Positions 26,427-35,261 of a stretch of 47,770 bases of DNA are shown here, piece by piece (the stretch's first letter is position 1; the number at the start of each line of letters is the position of its first letter). Both the position numbers and the translations under genes were made by a program. Source of the DNA: JAGNRR01 sp964409905 (lineage in GTDB: Bacteria; Bacteroidota; Bacteroidia; Chitinophagales; Chitinophagaceae); contig CAYPET010000016.1 in assembly GCA_964409905.1 (NCBI GenBank), positions 1 through 47,770 of the forward strand. The letters run 5' to 3'. The notes under the pieces are model-generated. The model was not told where the DNA came from, did no database searches, and saw only the letters and a program-made list of their open reading frames with translations.

Positions 26427-28178
26427 TTAGGGTGTTTTTTCATACCCCCTAAAGCGATAGGCTACGGACAATTGAAAACTAGGTATGCGGAAGAACACAT
26501 TGGTGATTTCTTTTTTAGCCACACCGGATGTATTATCCCAAAATAAATTGCTCATGCGTAAATCAAGTGATAGTTTATCGTTAAATTGATATGCACCACC
26601 TACAGTGTAGCCTAAGCCAAATCGACGACCAAAATCATTACGTGTTAGTCGTGTGTCTGTATTGTTTCGGGGTATGTAGGTTTCACTAGCCCCTACAGTA
26701 TCTGATGCTGTTAAAGAGTTCGACCTTGAGCTTGTATTAATATTCATTCTAAACCCATAATCAAAGTGCATACCGGCATAAACATTTATTTTTTGAAAAT
26801 CAGCGTTTAGTAAAAGAGGAATTTGTAGGGTATAAAAGTTATTGAGGTTGTAGCCATAATTGACTGAATCAATCTCATAGTTGTATATTTTACTTTTAAA
26901 AACACTAGTAGTGTCTATGAATGTACTCCTGACAACATTTCGATTGTCCTTAATGGTATAACCGCTATTGTTTTTGTGTATAAATCGAGCCTCCATTTGC
27001 AGTGTCAATAATCTGCTTAGGGGCGTCATTGCTGTAAAGCCACCCTGGAACCCACCGAAATTATGTTTAGAGTTCACCAAAGCTGCATTTAGTCCTACGA
27101 ACATTCCGGTATGTATTGGGAATTTAGTATGTGTAATTTGAATTGCCTTTTGGTTGATTCCCTCACTTATGTTTTTAAATAGGGTGAAGAAACCACTTCT
27201 CTCTTTGGTGCTAACTTTAGCTGATTTACTATTTGCTGTATTAGGGGTTTGGCTCACCGGCTCGTGAATATCGATTCTGGCTTGGGCCGATTCTGCTATT
27301 TTTTCATTCGATGCAAGTGCTGTCTTTCGTTGAGCAGCCATCTCCTGTTCTTCATTTAGTGCCACGAATCTAGGGTTAATCACGGTTCTTTTTTTCTCCT
27401 GAACTAATGCATAGCTAAACGAATCGGTAATGATTTTTTTATTGCCAGATTGGTCTTTTACCACATGCTGACTCACCTCGGTTATTTTAGTAGTGTCTAG
27501 GTATGATTCTGTAATAGTGGGCTCAATTTTTTCAGTATTTACTTGATTTTTTTTATTATCAAGTGTATAAAGGTCCGATGGTTTTAAGTTTTTTCTTTCT
27601 GATGATACAGTTGGAAATGTGGTAGTTGGTTTTTTTATGGCATTTGAATTTAATTTATTTGGCAAGGCTGATGCTGTAATTGCGCTTTTATTTACGTTCG
27701 GTTGATTAATAGAAGCTGCTTGACTTGCCAATGGAGGTGAGGATAATTTGGTTGGATCAGTTAATTTTTGTTGTAGTTTGTTAGATTCAGTTTTTTCAAT
27801 TTGCTCAATAATGTCATTATTATTTGCACTTGCCACGGCAAGTGCGCCTTCTGTTGGAGATTCATTATTTTGGTCTAGTATTTTTTGCGTATTGATATTA
27901 GCTGAAGTGCCTTTTGTTGGTATTATGTCTGCGGAATTTTGGGATAGGTGATTATCCTTTTTTAAATAGGAATACCCTGCAATTATTGAAGTGCCAACTA
28001 CCAGAAATCCAAGAAGCAAGAACATCCAAAAGGGCTTTTTGTCATCTTTGTCCTGATGATATGGGTTTTTCCCATCTAGCATACGCTCCATATTGGCCCA
28101 TGCTCCAAGGTTGTGCGGTTCTTCGCCGTTGGCAACCTTTTGTCGCACCAATTCATCTATTGAAATCTTCTTATTCAT
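26427..28178 (-). CDS. envelope-spanning protein: cytoplasmic anti-sigma-like N-terminus, one TM helix, disordered linker, C-terminal outer-membrane barrel
   Basis: 583 residues. Residues 1-49 are short, charged and helical (ISIDELVRQKVANGEEPHNLGAW, ANMERMLDG) with no signal peptide. Residues 50-71 form one membrane helix. Residues 75 to about 350 are low-complexity, rich in Asn, Ser, Thr, Lys and Pro, hence disordered. Residues about 355-583 are an outer-membrane beta-barrel of the OmpW/PorT-like kind: GMFVGLNAALVNS at the start, alternating strands, closing SFQLSVAYRFRGY. Such a chain would be anchored in both membranes. The gene overlaps the sigma factor gene by 8 bp. This is the architecture reported for dual-membrane-spanning anti-sigma factors (Dma) of Bacteroides. 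An anti-sigma function is inference, not seen. Confidence 0.75.
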   Translation of the reverse strand: MNKKISIDELVRQKVANGEEPHNLGAWANMERMLDGKNPYHQDKDDKKPFWMFLLLGFLVVGTSIIAGYSYLKKDNHLSQNSADIIPTKGTSANINTQKILDQNNESPTEGALAVASANNNDIIEQIEKTESNKLQQKLTDPTKLSSPPLASQAASINQPNVNKSAITASALPNKLNSNAIKKPTTTFPTVSSERKNLKPSDLYTLDNKKNQVNTEKIEPTITESYLDTTKITEVSQHVVKDQSGNKKIITDSFSYALVQEKKRTVINPRFVALNEEQEMAAQRKTALASNEKIAESAQARIDIHEPVSQTPNTANSKSAKVSTKERSGFFTLFKNISEGINQKAIQITHTKFPIHTGMFVGLNAALVNSKHNFGGFQGGFTAMTPLSRLLTLQMEARFIHKNNSGYTIKDNRNVVRSTFIDTTSVFKSKIYNYEIDSVNYGYNLNNFYTLQIPLLLNADFQKINVYAGMHFDYGFRMNINTSSRSNSLTASDTVGASETYIPRNNTDTRLTRNDFGRRFGLGYTVGGAYQFNDKLSLDLRMSNLFWDNTSGVAKKEITNVFFRIPSFQLSVAYRFRGYEKTP

Positions 28179-28746
28179 TTTTCGATAAATTATTTATTTT
28201 TTCCTGTAATATTTTTCGTCCTTCATGCACATGCCATTTGCTGGTTCCTTCACTTAGGTTTAGCTGATTGCTTATTTCCTTATGTGAAAAACCTTCGATG
28301 ATATACATGTTAAATACTATTCTCGTATTTTCAGGCAGTCCTTGAATCATTTGCATGATATCATCATATTGCATTTTATCTATAGCAATGTCTGATACTG
28401 ATTGTTCTGCCTCTTCAAAAACCACTTTTTCCCGGTACTTGGTAGTAGCTCTTACGTAGTCGAAAATGGAGTGATAGATAATGCGCCTAACCCATCCTTC
28501 AAAAGAACCTTTGTGGCTATATGAATCTATTCTCTGAAAAACCTTTAAAAAGCCGTTGTTCAGAATTTCTTCCGCCAAATGATACTGATGATAATTTGTA
28601 TAACGCCTTACCATGCTCATCATTTTTGGATAATAATATTTATATAACTTTTCTTGAGCAATACGATCTTGCTTCAAACAACCTTCAATAAGGTTTTGAA
28701 TGAATAAATCTTGTTTTGTTTCTATTTGACTCAAAATGGCTGTCAA
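28171..28746 (-). CDS. RNA polymerase ECF-type sigma-70 factor
   Basis: 191 residues. Region 2 is visible as EEILNNGFLKVFQRIDSY followed by FEGWVRRIIYHSIFDYVR (about 62-105), which in this family includes the -10 recognition helix. Region 4 follows after a short linker: ENTRIVFNMYIIEGFSHKEISNQLNLSEGTSKWHVHEGRKIL, a helix-turn-helix for the -35. There is no region 1 or 3, so it is an extracytoplasmic-function type. Its stop overlaps the next gene's start by 8 bp, so the two are co-translated. That partner encodes a likely membrane-bound regulator (26427-28178). The upstream 123 bp hold no perfect TAnnTTTG; a self-directed promoter is plausible but not demonstrated. Confidence 0.9.
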   Translation of the reverse strand: MTAILSQIETKQDLFIQNLIEGCLKQDRIAQEKLYKYYYPKMMSMVRRYTNYHQYHLAEEILNNGFLKVFQRIDSYSHKGSFEGWVRRIIYHSIFDYVRATTKYREKVVFEEAEQSVSDIAIDKMQYDDIMQMIQGLPENTRIVFNMYIIEGFSHKEISNQLNLSEGTSKWHVHEGRKILQEKINNLSKNE

Positions 28747-28864
28747 TTCTAACCGCTTAACTCTATTACAAGACGTTGGAACAGTTTAAATGGTTGGGTT
28801 TGTTTGGGAATTCATAAATATTATCGAACTAAAATTAAAGTTAATTTAATATATGTATGACAAA

Positions 28865-28895
28865 TTAAAAAAAAGGCTGCTAAATAGCAGCCTTT
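28865..28895 (-). terminator. strong rho-independent terminator of the T9SS cargo gene at 28921
   Basis: Perfect 10-bp stem AAAGGCTGCT/AGCAGCCTTT (28872-28881 with 28886-28895, loop AAAT), followed on the minus strand by a run of T from 28874 downward. It lies 25 bp after the stop of the gene. Confidence 0.85.
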
Positions 28896-28920
28896 AATTT
28901 TAAAATTTAGTTGTTATATA

Positions 28921-30225
28921 TTACTGTTTGGTAATTTTTTGAGTAGTTTTTTGACCATTCATTTCCAACTCGCACAAGTAAATTCCTGCAGCTAAGCCAG
29001 CAATATTTAAACTAGCATTGGTGCTACCCTTAGCAATAACATCAGAAACTAATTTTTTACCTGTCATAGAATAAACAGTAATGTTCAAATCTGCTTCTTT
29101 TGCTTCAGACATTTGAATGTTTAGGTCTGTAGTCGTTGGGTTAGGGAACACTTTAATGTTGCTAAACGTGTTGGCAACATCGTTTGTGCTAATTGGGCTA
29201 CAAGTATTACAAGTAATATCATAATCCCAGTAGTGGTAATCAAAGAATGGATTGTTGTAATAAACCGAAGGAATGTAAAGAGTACCCCAACTAGTTGTGT
29301 CATGCGTCCACAGGCCTGAGAAGTTTTGATCCGGAGCATCATAGAATCTCCAAGTAGATCCACCGTCTTCAATAAGTGACACAAGTACTGCGTAATTATA
29401 ATTTACAGTACCAGTTGAAGTTACAAGAGTATCGTTGTATGGAGTCCAAGTATCTCCAGATTTAAATGAAATAGATGCACCAACTTGATAACCTGCAGGT
29501 ACATTGATATTCATTGGAATCTTCATGTAGTGCAAATTCTGAGCAATTGAATCATTCAAAGTTTGGAGTGTCATTGGAATTTTAGCATAATAAGAAGATG
29601 TAGAAGAAGTAAGGATTGAACCTCTGTTAAAATCGATAAATGCAGTGTTGATATACATACTGTCTAAGCCATAACGAGTTTTGAATAGTGCGTTAGTGCC
29701 CCAGAAGTAAGATAAATCAGTACCATTAGTAGCACCAGCTTGGTCAATAATTACTGATACAATCATAGTATCAACAACGTTTGGTTTGTTCAGGTTACGA
29801 TAATATCTGTAGATAAACCCAACACTGTCAAGTGTATAAGCATCATTATCAGAAATTTCAATTTCTGTAGGGTAGAATGCTTTTTGGTTAAACACTTTAG
29901 CGGTAGGATCCATTACTTGGTAACCGCTGCGTAGCCAAATGTAACCTGGAGTAGTACCAAAGTATGTCAAGATAGTTGAATCTCCCCAAAGTACACCATT
30001 ATTGGTGTCAAATGCTGTATTGTAATCACTTACGGCATCTACGTAACTGTAGTTTCGGCTTCCACCTCGAGTTTTCTTCCCATTACGAGCTTTCAAATAA
30101 GCTTGTGTCTTTTGTAAATCAACTTTCGAATCGTTCGTCACTGGCTTTGTATCAAGTTTACCTTGACCAAAACTTAGTATTGGCATGGTAATTACAGCCA
30201 ACGCAAATAGTAAAATCTTTTTCAT
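28921..30225 (-). CDS. secreted protein with T9SS C-terminal sorting domain
   Basis: 434 residues from ATG 30225, chosen because MKKILLFALAVITMPILSFG is a proper signal peptide; the ATG at 30291 would place a second hydrophobic peptide before it. The middle region is rich in Tyr, Thr, Asp and Asn, all beta, without recognised catalytic motifs. The last about 75 residues form a type A T9SS sorting domain: VFPNPTTTDLNIQMS, ITVYSMTGKKLVS, AAGIYLCELEMNGQKTTQKITKQ. The predicted place is the cell surface or outside. It has its own promoter candidate (30248-30276) and strong terminator (28865-28895), so it is monocistronic. Confidence 0.82.
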   Translation of the reverse strand: MKKILLFALAVITMPILSFGQGKLDTKPVTNDSKVDLQKTQAYLKARNGKKTRGGSRNYSYVDAVSDYNTAFDTNNGVLWGDSTILTYFGTTPGYIWLRSGYQVMDPTAKVFNQKAFYPTEIEISDNDAYTLDSVGFIYRYYRNLNKPNVVDTMIVSVIIDQAGATNGTDLSYFWGTNALFKTRYGLDSMYINTAFIDFNRGSILTSSTSSYYAKIPMTLQTLNDSIAQNLHYMKIPMNINVPAGYQVGASISFKSGDTWTPYNDTLVTSTGTVNYNYAVLVSLIEDGGSTWRFYDAPDQNFSGLWTHDTTSWGTLYIPSVYYNNPFFDYHYWDYDITCNTCSPISTNDVANTFSNIKVFPNPTTTDLNIQMSEAKEADLNITVYSMTGKKLVSDVIAKGSTNASLNIAGLAAGIYLCELEMNGQKTTQKITKQ

Positions 30226-30247
30226 TTTTATAGAATATTTTGAAAGG

Positions 30248-30276
30248 TAAATATAGCCTTTAATGATAAATACCAA
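30248..30276 (-). promoter_or_regulatory. promoter candidate of the T9SS cargo gene at 28921
   Basis: On the minus strand TTG (30274-30276), 18 bp, then TATATTTA (30248-30255, 7 of 8 to TAnnTTTG); the ATG follows 22 bp later. Spacing fits the Bacteroidota -33/-7 layout. Confidence 0.5.
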
Positions 30277-30307
30277 AAAAATAATAAGCACTATTTGTCC
30301 ACTAACT

Positions 30308-30315
30308 TACATTTG
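30308..30315 (+). promoter_or_regulatory. -7 element (TACATTTG) of the proline dehydrogenase gene
   Basis: Exact TAnnTTTG match, 20 nt before the ATG at 30336. No TTG at the usual -33 spacing. Confidence 0.5.
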
Positions 30316-30335
30316 TTCGATATTCTGACGGTAAC

Positions 30336-31553
30336 ATGATAAATTTTGAAAATACGGCAAATGCTTTTGAATATAGGACTCAATATCAGCTAAAAAAGGC
30401 TGCTTTTTTGTTTCGAGTTATGGCCAACCCAACCTTGACAAAAATAGGATCTATCCTTACCCCAAAGTTGCTTTGGCTGCCTTTCGTCAGAAATCTCATT
30501 AAGAATACTATTTACGAACAGTTTTGTGGCGGAACCAATCTATTGGAAGCCGCACATACGGCCCAACTACTTAATAAATATCAGGTAGGCTCGCTGCTAG
30601 ATTACGGTGTGGAGGGAAAAACAAGCGAGGCGGAGTTTGATAATGCGCGTGATGAGTTTATTAAAACAATACTTTTTGCAAAAGAAAAAGATTTTATTTC
30701 GTTCATCAGCATTAAACTTACTGCATTCTTTAGGAATGCCTTGCTCGAAAAAATGCATCGTGGCGAGGTACTTTCGGCTCATGAAGTAGCAGAAAGAGAC
30801 AATGCTATTAAACGTTTGGACTCCATTTGTCAAGCAGGAGCGGAGAATAATACCATAATACTAGTAGATGCCGAAGAAAGTTGGTTACAGGACCCCGTAG
30901 ATCAATTAACTACCGAAATGATGAAAAAATATAATGGCCAACAGGCCTATGTGTACAATACCGTTCAACTATACCGGCATGATCGCTTAGCTTTTTTAAA
31001 AGAAAGTATTGAGCATGCCAAAGCCAACAATTATCAGTTGGGCGTGAAAATTGTTCGAGGCGCTTATATGGAAAAAGAACGTGAAAGGGCCAGCCAAATG
31101 GGCTATGAAAGTCCAATACAGCCAAATAAAATCAGTACGGACCGTGATTATGATCTGGCTCTGGAGGAGTGTCTAAATTATATCCAAACAGTATCTACTT
31201 TCATTGGTACACATAATGAGAAGAGTTCTTTATTAGCTACTAAAATAATGCATGAAAGAGGGATTGCAACTAATGACCCTCGTATCACATTCTCACAACT
31301 ATATGGGATGAGTGATAATATATCCTTTAACCTTGCAAAGGCAGGCTATAATGTCTGCAAATATTTACCTTATGGTCCGGTAAAAGATGTTGTACCCTAT
31401 TTGCTGAGACGCGCTAAAGAAAATACCAGCGTGGCAGGACAAACATCGCGAGAGCTGGATTTAATTCGGAAAGAATTAAACCGAAGAAAGACTGGTCTTA
31501 AAACAAAACCGATGATGGGGCCCGATGGTTTATTGGACGTGCCCAAAGACTAA
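30336..31553 (+). CDS. proline dehydrogenase
   Basis: FAD enzyme that oxidises proline to pyrroline-5-carboxylate, the first step of proline catabolism. The 405-residue protein is the stand-alone PRODH TIM barrel, not the PutA fusion. Visible family motifs are VDAEESWLQDPVD (substrate and flavin contacts), VKIVRGAYMEKERERA with the conserved Arg-Gly-Ala-Tyr, IGTHNEKS, and the C-terminal VCKYLPYGPVKDVVPYLLRRAKEN, which binds substrate in PRODH. The partner P5C dehydrogenase gene is not in the window. The next gene, sucC, is 105 bp downstream with its own -7 element, so the two are probably separate transcripts. Confidence 0.92.
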   Translation: MINFENTANAFEYRTQYQLKKAAFLFRVMANPTLTKIGSILTPKLLWLPFVRNLIKNTIYEQFCGGTNLLEAAHTAQLLNKYQVGSLLDYGVEGKTSEAEFDNARDEFIKTILFAKEKDFISFISIKLTAFFRNALLEKMHRGEVLSAHEVAERDNAIKRLDSICQAGAENNTIILVDAEESWLQDPVDQLTTEMMKKYNGQQAYVYNTVQLYRHDRLAFLKESIEHAKANNYQLGVKIVRGAYMEKERERASQMGYESPIQPNKISTDRDYDLALEECLNYIQTVSTFIGTHNEKSSLLATKIMHERGIATNDPRITFSQLYGMSDNISFNLAKAGYNVCKYLPYGPVKDVVPYLLRRAKENTSVAGQTSRELDLIRKELNRRKTGLKTKPMMGPDGLLDVPKD

Positions 31554-31610
31554 ACAGCATAAACTTCAGAATTTAAACCCTTAAATCTTCAAATCTAAAG
31601 TGGTCAAACT

Positions 31611-31618
31611 TACATTTG
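31611..31618 (+). promoter_or_regulatory. -7 element (TACATTTG) of sucC
   Basis: Exact TAnnTTTG match 40 nt before the sucC ATG at 31659; implied leader about 34 nt. Confidence 0.55.
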
Positions 31619-31658
31619 CTGTCCAGAAAAAAAATTTTAAGCATTTACAATAATTATT

Positions 31659-32873
31659 ATGAATTTACACGAATACCAGGCTAAGGAACTTTTGAAACGA
31701 TATGATGTACCTGTACAAAACGGCGTGGCATGCACTACGGTAGATGAAGCTGTTGCTGCATATAATGATATTGCTCAACGCACCGGAACAAAATTTGTAG
31801 TGATTAAATCTCAAATTCATGCCGGGGGAAGAGGTAAAGGGACTTTTAAAGAAGCTCCGGAACAACATGGTGTCGTTGTAGTGAAAAGCGAAGATGATGC
31901 AAGACAAGTAGCTACAAATATGTTGGGTAATACCCTTGTGACTATTCAGACTGGCGCAGCGGGTAAAACTGTGAATAAGATATTTCTTGGCGAAGACATG
32001 TACTATGACGGCCCAAGTGAGCGAAAAGAGTTTTACTTGTCAATTTTATTAGATCGTGCTAAAAAGCAAAATGTCATTATGTATTCTACCGAAGGCGGAA
32101 TGGATATAGAAGATGTTGCCCATAACACCCCCGAAAAAATATATAAAGAGTGGATAGAGCCAGGTATGTCATTACAAGGTTTTCAGGCACGTAATATTGC
32201 TTTCAATCTAGGTTTGGAAGGAGAGGCCATGAAAAACTGCGTAAAGTTTGTAACAAAATTATACAGTGCCTATGTTGGTTTGGACGGCGAAATGTTAGAG
32301 ATTAATCCATTATTTAAATCTGCTGATGATAAAATTATTGCTGTCGATTGCAAATTTAGCATTGAAGGGAATGGTCTTATTCGCCATAAAGATTTAGAAG
32401 CGCTGCGCGATAAAACAGAAGAGGACCCAACCGAGGTAGAAGCCGATGAGTACAATCTGAACTATGTAAAGCTTGACGGAAATGTTGGTTGCATGGTAAA
32501 TGGTGCCGGCTTGGCAATGGCCACCATGGATATGATTAAACTGAATGGCGGAGAACCAGCTAACTTTCTTGATGTTGGAGGTAGCGCCAATGCCCAAACC
32601 GTTGAAGCTGGTTTTAGAATTATTCTTAAAGACCCGAATGTAAAAGCTATTTTGATCAACATTTTCGGTGGTATTGTTCGTTGTGACCGAGTGGCGCAAG
32701 GCGTTATTGATGCATACAAATCCATTGGAGAAATCAATGTGCCCGTTATTGTGCGCTTACAAGGTACAAATGCCGAAGAAGCCAAAAAACTAATTGATGA
32801 AAGCGGTTTGCAAGTACAAAGTGCTGTCTTGCTTTCTGAAGCTGCCGACCTGGTAAATAAAGCGGTTGCTTAA
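31659..32873 (+). CDS. sucC: succinyl-CoA ligase (ADP-forming) subunit beta
   Basis: Beta subunit of succinyl-CoA synthetase in the TCA cycle. The ATP-grasp N-terminal domain is visible (MNLHEYQAKELLKRYDVPV at 1-19, IKSQIHAGGRGKG near 49-61), followed by the NIAFNLGLEG, LEINPL metal-binding region and the CoA-ligase half with LDVGGSANAQTV and INIFGGIVRCD. 404 residues versus 388 in E. coli. The alpha subunit gene sucD is not adjacent, unlike the enterobacterial sucCD operon; sucC stands alone with its own -7 element and a downstream terminator at 32904-32925. Confidence 0.95.
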   Translation: MNLHEYQAKELLKRYDVPVQNGVACTTVDEAVAAYNDIAQRTGTKFVVIKSQIHAGGRGKGTFKEAPEQHGVVVVKSEDDARQVATNMLGNTLVTIQTGAAGKTVNKIFLGEDMYYDGPSERKEFYLSILLDRAKKQNVIMYSTEGGMDIEDVAHNTPEKIYKEWIEPGMSLQGFQARNIAFNLGLEGEAMKNCVKFVTKLYSAYVGLDGEMLEINPLFKSADDKIIAVDCKFSIEGNGLIRHKDLEALRDKTEEDPTEVEADEYNLNYVKLDGNVGCMVNGAGLAMATMDMIKLNGGEPANFLDVGGSANAQTVEAGFRIILKDPNVKAILINIFGGIVRCDRVAQGVIDAYKSIGEINVPVIVRLQGTNAEEAKKLIDESGLQVQSAVLLSEAADLVNKAVA

Positions 32874-32903
32874 GCTATAATAATCTTATACCGTATTGAA
32901 GCT

Positions 32904-32925
32904 CCTCAAATTGAGGTTTTTTTTT
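32904..32925 (+). terminator. terminator of sucC
   Basis: Short stem CCTC-AAATT-GAGG (32904-32916) followed by nine T (32917-32925), 30 bp after the sucC stop. The stem is only 4 bp, so confidence is moderate. Confidence 0.55.
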
Positions 32926-32926
32926 A

Positions 32927-33817
32927 TTAAAACCGCAAACATAGGCGCATTCCCAAGTTACCTTGATTGTAAAACGGAATATACGTTAGAGAGTCATTTC
33001 GTTTTCTTTTATGCAACTCCGGAATCAATATGCCCATAGCAGCTCCCACGGCAAAGCCGGTCATGACATCTGTTCGGAAATGCTTACCGCCCATAATGCG
33101 ATAGTGTGCGGCAAGAAGGGGAGGGATTGCAGCTGCAGTGTACAACATTGTTTTTTTCCAAAAATTTAAATGGTGGTAATCGCTATAAACTTTTGCCATA
33201 AAAAAAGTGCTAATGGCCGTTGTGCTGGTATGACCGCTATAAAACGAATTGGAAGACTCATAGCAAAGCCTGTCCGACATTGGCAGACTCGTATTGTAGG
33301 CATACGGACGCGGTCGGTAAATAAATGAAGTGCCTACCAAAAAACCGCCATTTATCAACTGACTCTCGTAATAGAGCGTGCCAATTTCCAGCCAATGCTT
33401 GCGTATTTTTTTATCAAGTAGCAATAAAATTGGTAATCCTGCCGTACTATATTGAATGATGTCAGATTTAAATCGCGCGGCGTTATAATCTTCCGCCTGA
33501 TACTTAAATACTTTCCTGTCAAACCGATTTACTTTTTCTTTGCGCAGTGCCGTAGCTTCTTGTTCGGTAAGGTGCGCACGCTTAGGCAGGGTAAAGGTTC
33601 CGATAGCAACTGGTATTGTACCAAGACTCAATAAGGGAATTTCCTTTGATAAATTGATGTGATAGGGAGTTTGATGCCATGTAGAGTCAGGGTTGGCAAA
33701 CAATTGTATCTGTAACAAACTAAGCATGAGCGTTAACAGACCTGTCTTGAGAAAGGTCAGAGAATCATGCCAGTAATTCTTTTTATGAGATAAGCGTAAT
33801 GTTGAGGGATGCTTCAC
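32927..33817 (-). CDS. PAP2-family (type 2 phosphatidic acid) phosphatase
   Basis: 296 residues. Signal peptide near 20-42 (LLTLMLSLLQIQLFA). The PAP2/haloperoxidase motifs are visible in order: a first Arg-Pro block YRPRPYAY (residues about 166-173), the YSGHTS His block (motif 2 consensus PSGH) and HYRIMGGKHFRTDVMTG (motif 3 Arg, His, Asp). This is the expected lipid or isoprenyl phosphatase catalytic triad; the substrate cannot be told. The number of membrane helices is low for a typical lipid phosphatase, which suggests a periplasmic or peripheral enzyme. Located 26 bp downstream of the helicase gene on the same strand. Confidence 0.85.
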   Translation of the reverse strand: MKHPSTLRLSHKKNYWHDSLTFLKTGLLTLMLSLLQIQLFANPDSTWHQTPYHINLSKEIPLLSLGTIPVAIGTFTLPKRAHLTEQEATALRKEKVNRFDRKVFKYQAEDYNAARFKSDIIQYSTAGLPILLLLDKKIRKHWLEIGTLYYESQLINGGFLVGTSFIYRPRPYAYNTSLPMSDRLCYESSNSFYSGHTSTTAISTFFMAKVYSDYHHLNFWKKTMLYTAAAIPPLLAAHYRIMGGKHFRTDVMTGFAVGAAMGILIPELHKRKRNDSLTYIPFYNQGNLGMRLCLRF

Positions 33818-33843
33818 GGATACAAAAATGAAATATTCTTATG

Positions 33844-35172
33844 CTATTTGGCTATTTCAATTTTTATTTTTTTGTTTTTCAGGCGTTGATCGCGAATGTT
33901 GTGCATCGTGCGCCCAACTATAGACCTTCTTATGGCAACCAGCGAAATGAAATCTTTTACCTCAATAAGTCCAATGTCTTCCTTGCGAAGCTCGCCTCGT
34001 TGAATCAGAAAGCCAACAATATCTATTTTATTTATCTTGTTTTTCTTACCCGCGTGTATTATTACGCTTGTCCAATCTGCTTTTTTTGGTTGCTCAGCCT
34101 CGTCCGACAAGACAATTTCGACGGTATCTAGTGGCACAAAATCAGGCAATTTTTCATCCTTTTGTAACATAACAATGACACTCCCGCTGGCATCCATTCG
34201 CGCCGTACGGCCATTGCGATGTGTGAATATATCCTCCGTAAAGGGTAGATGATAATGGATTATATGGCGCACATGCGCAATGTCCAAGCCGCGCGAACCC
34301 AAATCAGTACATATAAGATAGGGGACACTGCCACTTTTAAATTTGAATAAATTCAGGTCACGGTCACGTTGTTCCATAGCACCATGATAAAATACATTTT
34401 GAATAAACTGTTCTTTCAGAATTGCACTGAGTCGCTCAACACTTTCCCGATGATTGCAAAAAATAATACTACATCGGGCGCCCAAATGGCAGAGGAGTTG
34501 ATACAACACCGCGCTTTTGTCTTTCTCCTCTGAAATGACTTTTTGATAATCAATTCCTAACGAATCTGTCAGTTTTACATCTAAATAGTTAATTTCTTTT
34601 GTGTTATGAAGTTGGATGAAAGCAGGTAAAACTTCCATCTGCGTTGCTGAGCAAAGTATACGTTTATTTATGTGAGGTAATGAGGAAATTATAAATTCCA
34701 TTTCATCTTCAAAACCAAGCTCCAGGGCCTTGTCAAACTCATCAAGCACTAAAGTTTTAACGAAATCTAATGTGATGTTCTTGCGTCTGATGTGATCACA
34801 TAACCGACCAGGAGTGCCAACAATAATAGATGGCGGATCAATTAAATTATTCTCCTCTATCTCTCTTTTATGACCGCCATAACAAGCCGTCAACTTTAAT
34901 CCTGTGCCCATTTTTCGGAAGACATCTTCTATCTGTTGGGCCAACTCTCTAGTTGGTACAATAATAAAAGCTTGGGTTCGTAGAGGTATATCTTCTAATT
35001 GTCGCAGTACGGCCAGTAGAAATGCCAAGGTTTTTCCGCTACCGGTTTTCGATAATATCATCAAGTCATTATCGCTACCAGCAGCAAGTAAGGTTTCTTC
35101 TTGCATTGCATTGAGATTGTCAAAGCCAAGTTGGTTGCAAATGTGAGTAATGTCAAGATTAAATAGGGGCAT
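33844..35172 (-). CDS. DEAD-box RNA helicase, DbpA-like
   Basis: 442 residues. Motifs in order: Q motif Gln24, motif I SKTGSGKT (41-48), Ia PTRELAQQ (73-80), Ib GTPGR (119-123), motif II DEFD (144-147), SAT (175-177), then DLGSRGLDI and HRNGRTAR in the second RecA domain. Motif II is DEFD rather than DEAD. The C-terminal about 75 residues (DWTSVIIHAGKKNKINKIDIVGFL to the end) resemble the DbpA RNA-binding domain, which directs DbpA to 23S rRNA helix 92 in E. coli. A role in ribosome assembly is therefore plausible. It uses ATP to unwind or remodel RNA. Adjacent genes do not add a functional clue. Confidence 0.9.
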   Translation of the reverse strand: MPLFNLDITHICNQLGFDNLNAMQEETLLAAGSDNDLMILSKTGSGKTLAFLLAVLRQLEDIPLRTQAFIIVPTRELAQQIEDVFRKMGTGLKLTACYGGHKREIEENNLIDPPSIIVGTPGRLCDHIRRKNITLDFVKTLVLDEFDKALELGFEDEMEFIISSLPHINKRILCSATQMEVLPAFIQLHNTKEINYLDVKLTDSLGIDYQKVISEEKDKSAVLYQLLCHLGARCSIIFCNHRESVERLSAILKEQFIQNVFYHGAMEQRDRDLNLFKFKSGSVPYLICTDLGSRGLDIAHVRHIIHYHLPFTEDIFTHRNGRTARMDASGSVIVMLQKDEKLPDFVPLDTVEIVLSDEAEQPKKADWTSVIIHAGKKNKINKIDIVGFLIQRGELRKEDIGLIEVKDFISLVAIRRSIVGRTMHNIRDQRLKNKKIKIEIAK

Positions 35173-35261
35173 AGTGCGAAAGTAAACTATAGTATTAAGC
35201 TTTAACAGGTAGCGTTTGTTTTTCCTCTTTTATGCGTTAGGCAACCCGATGGGTTATTGTT

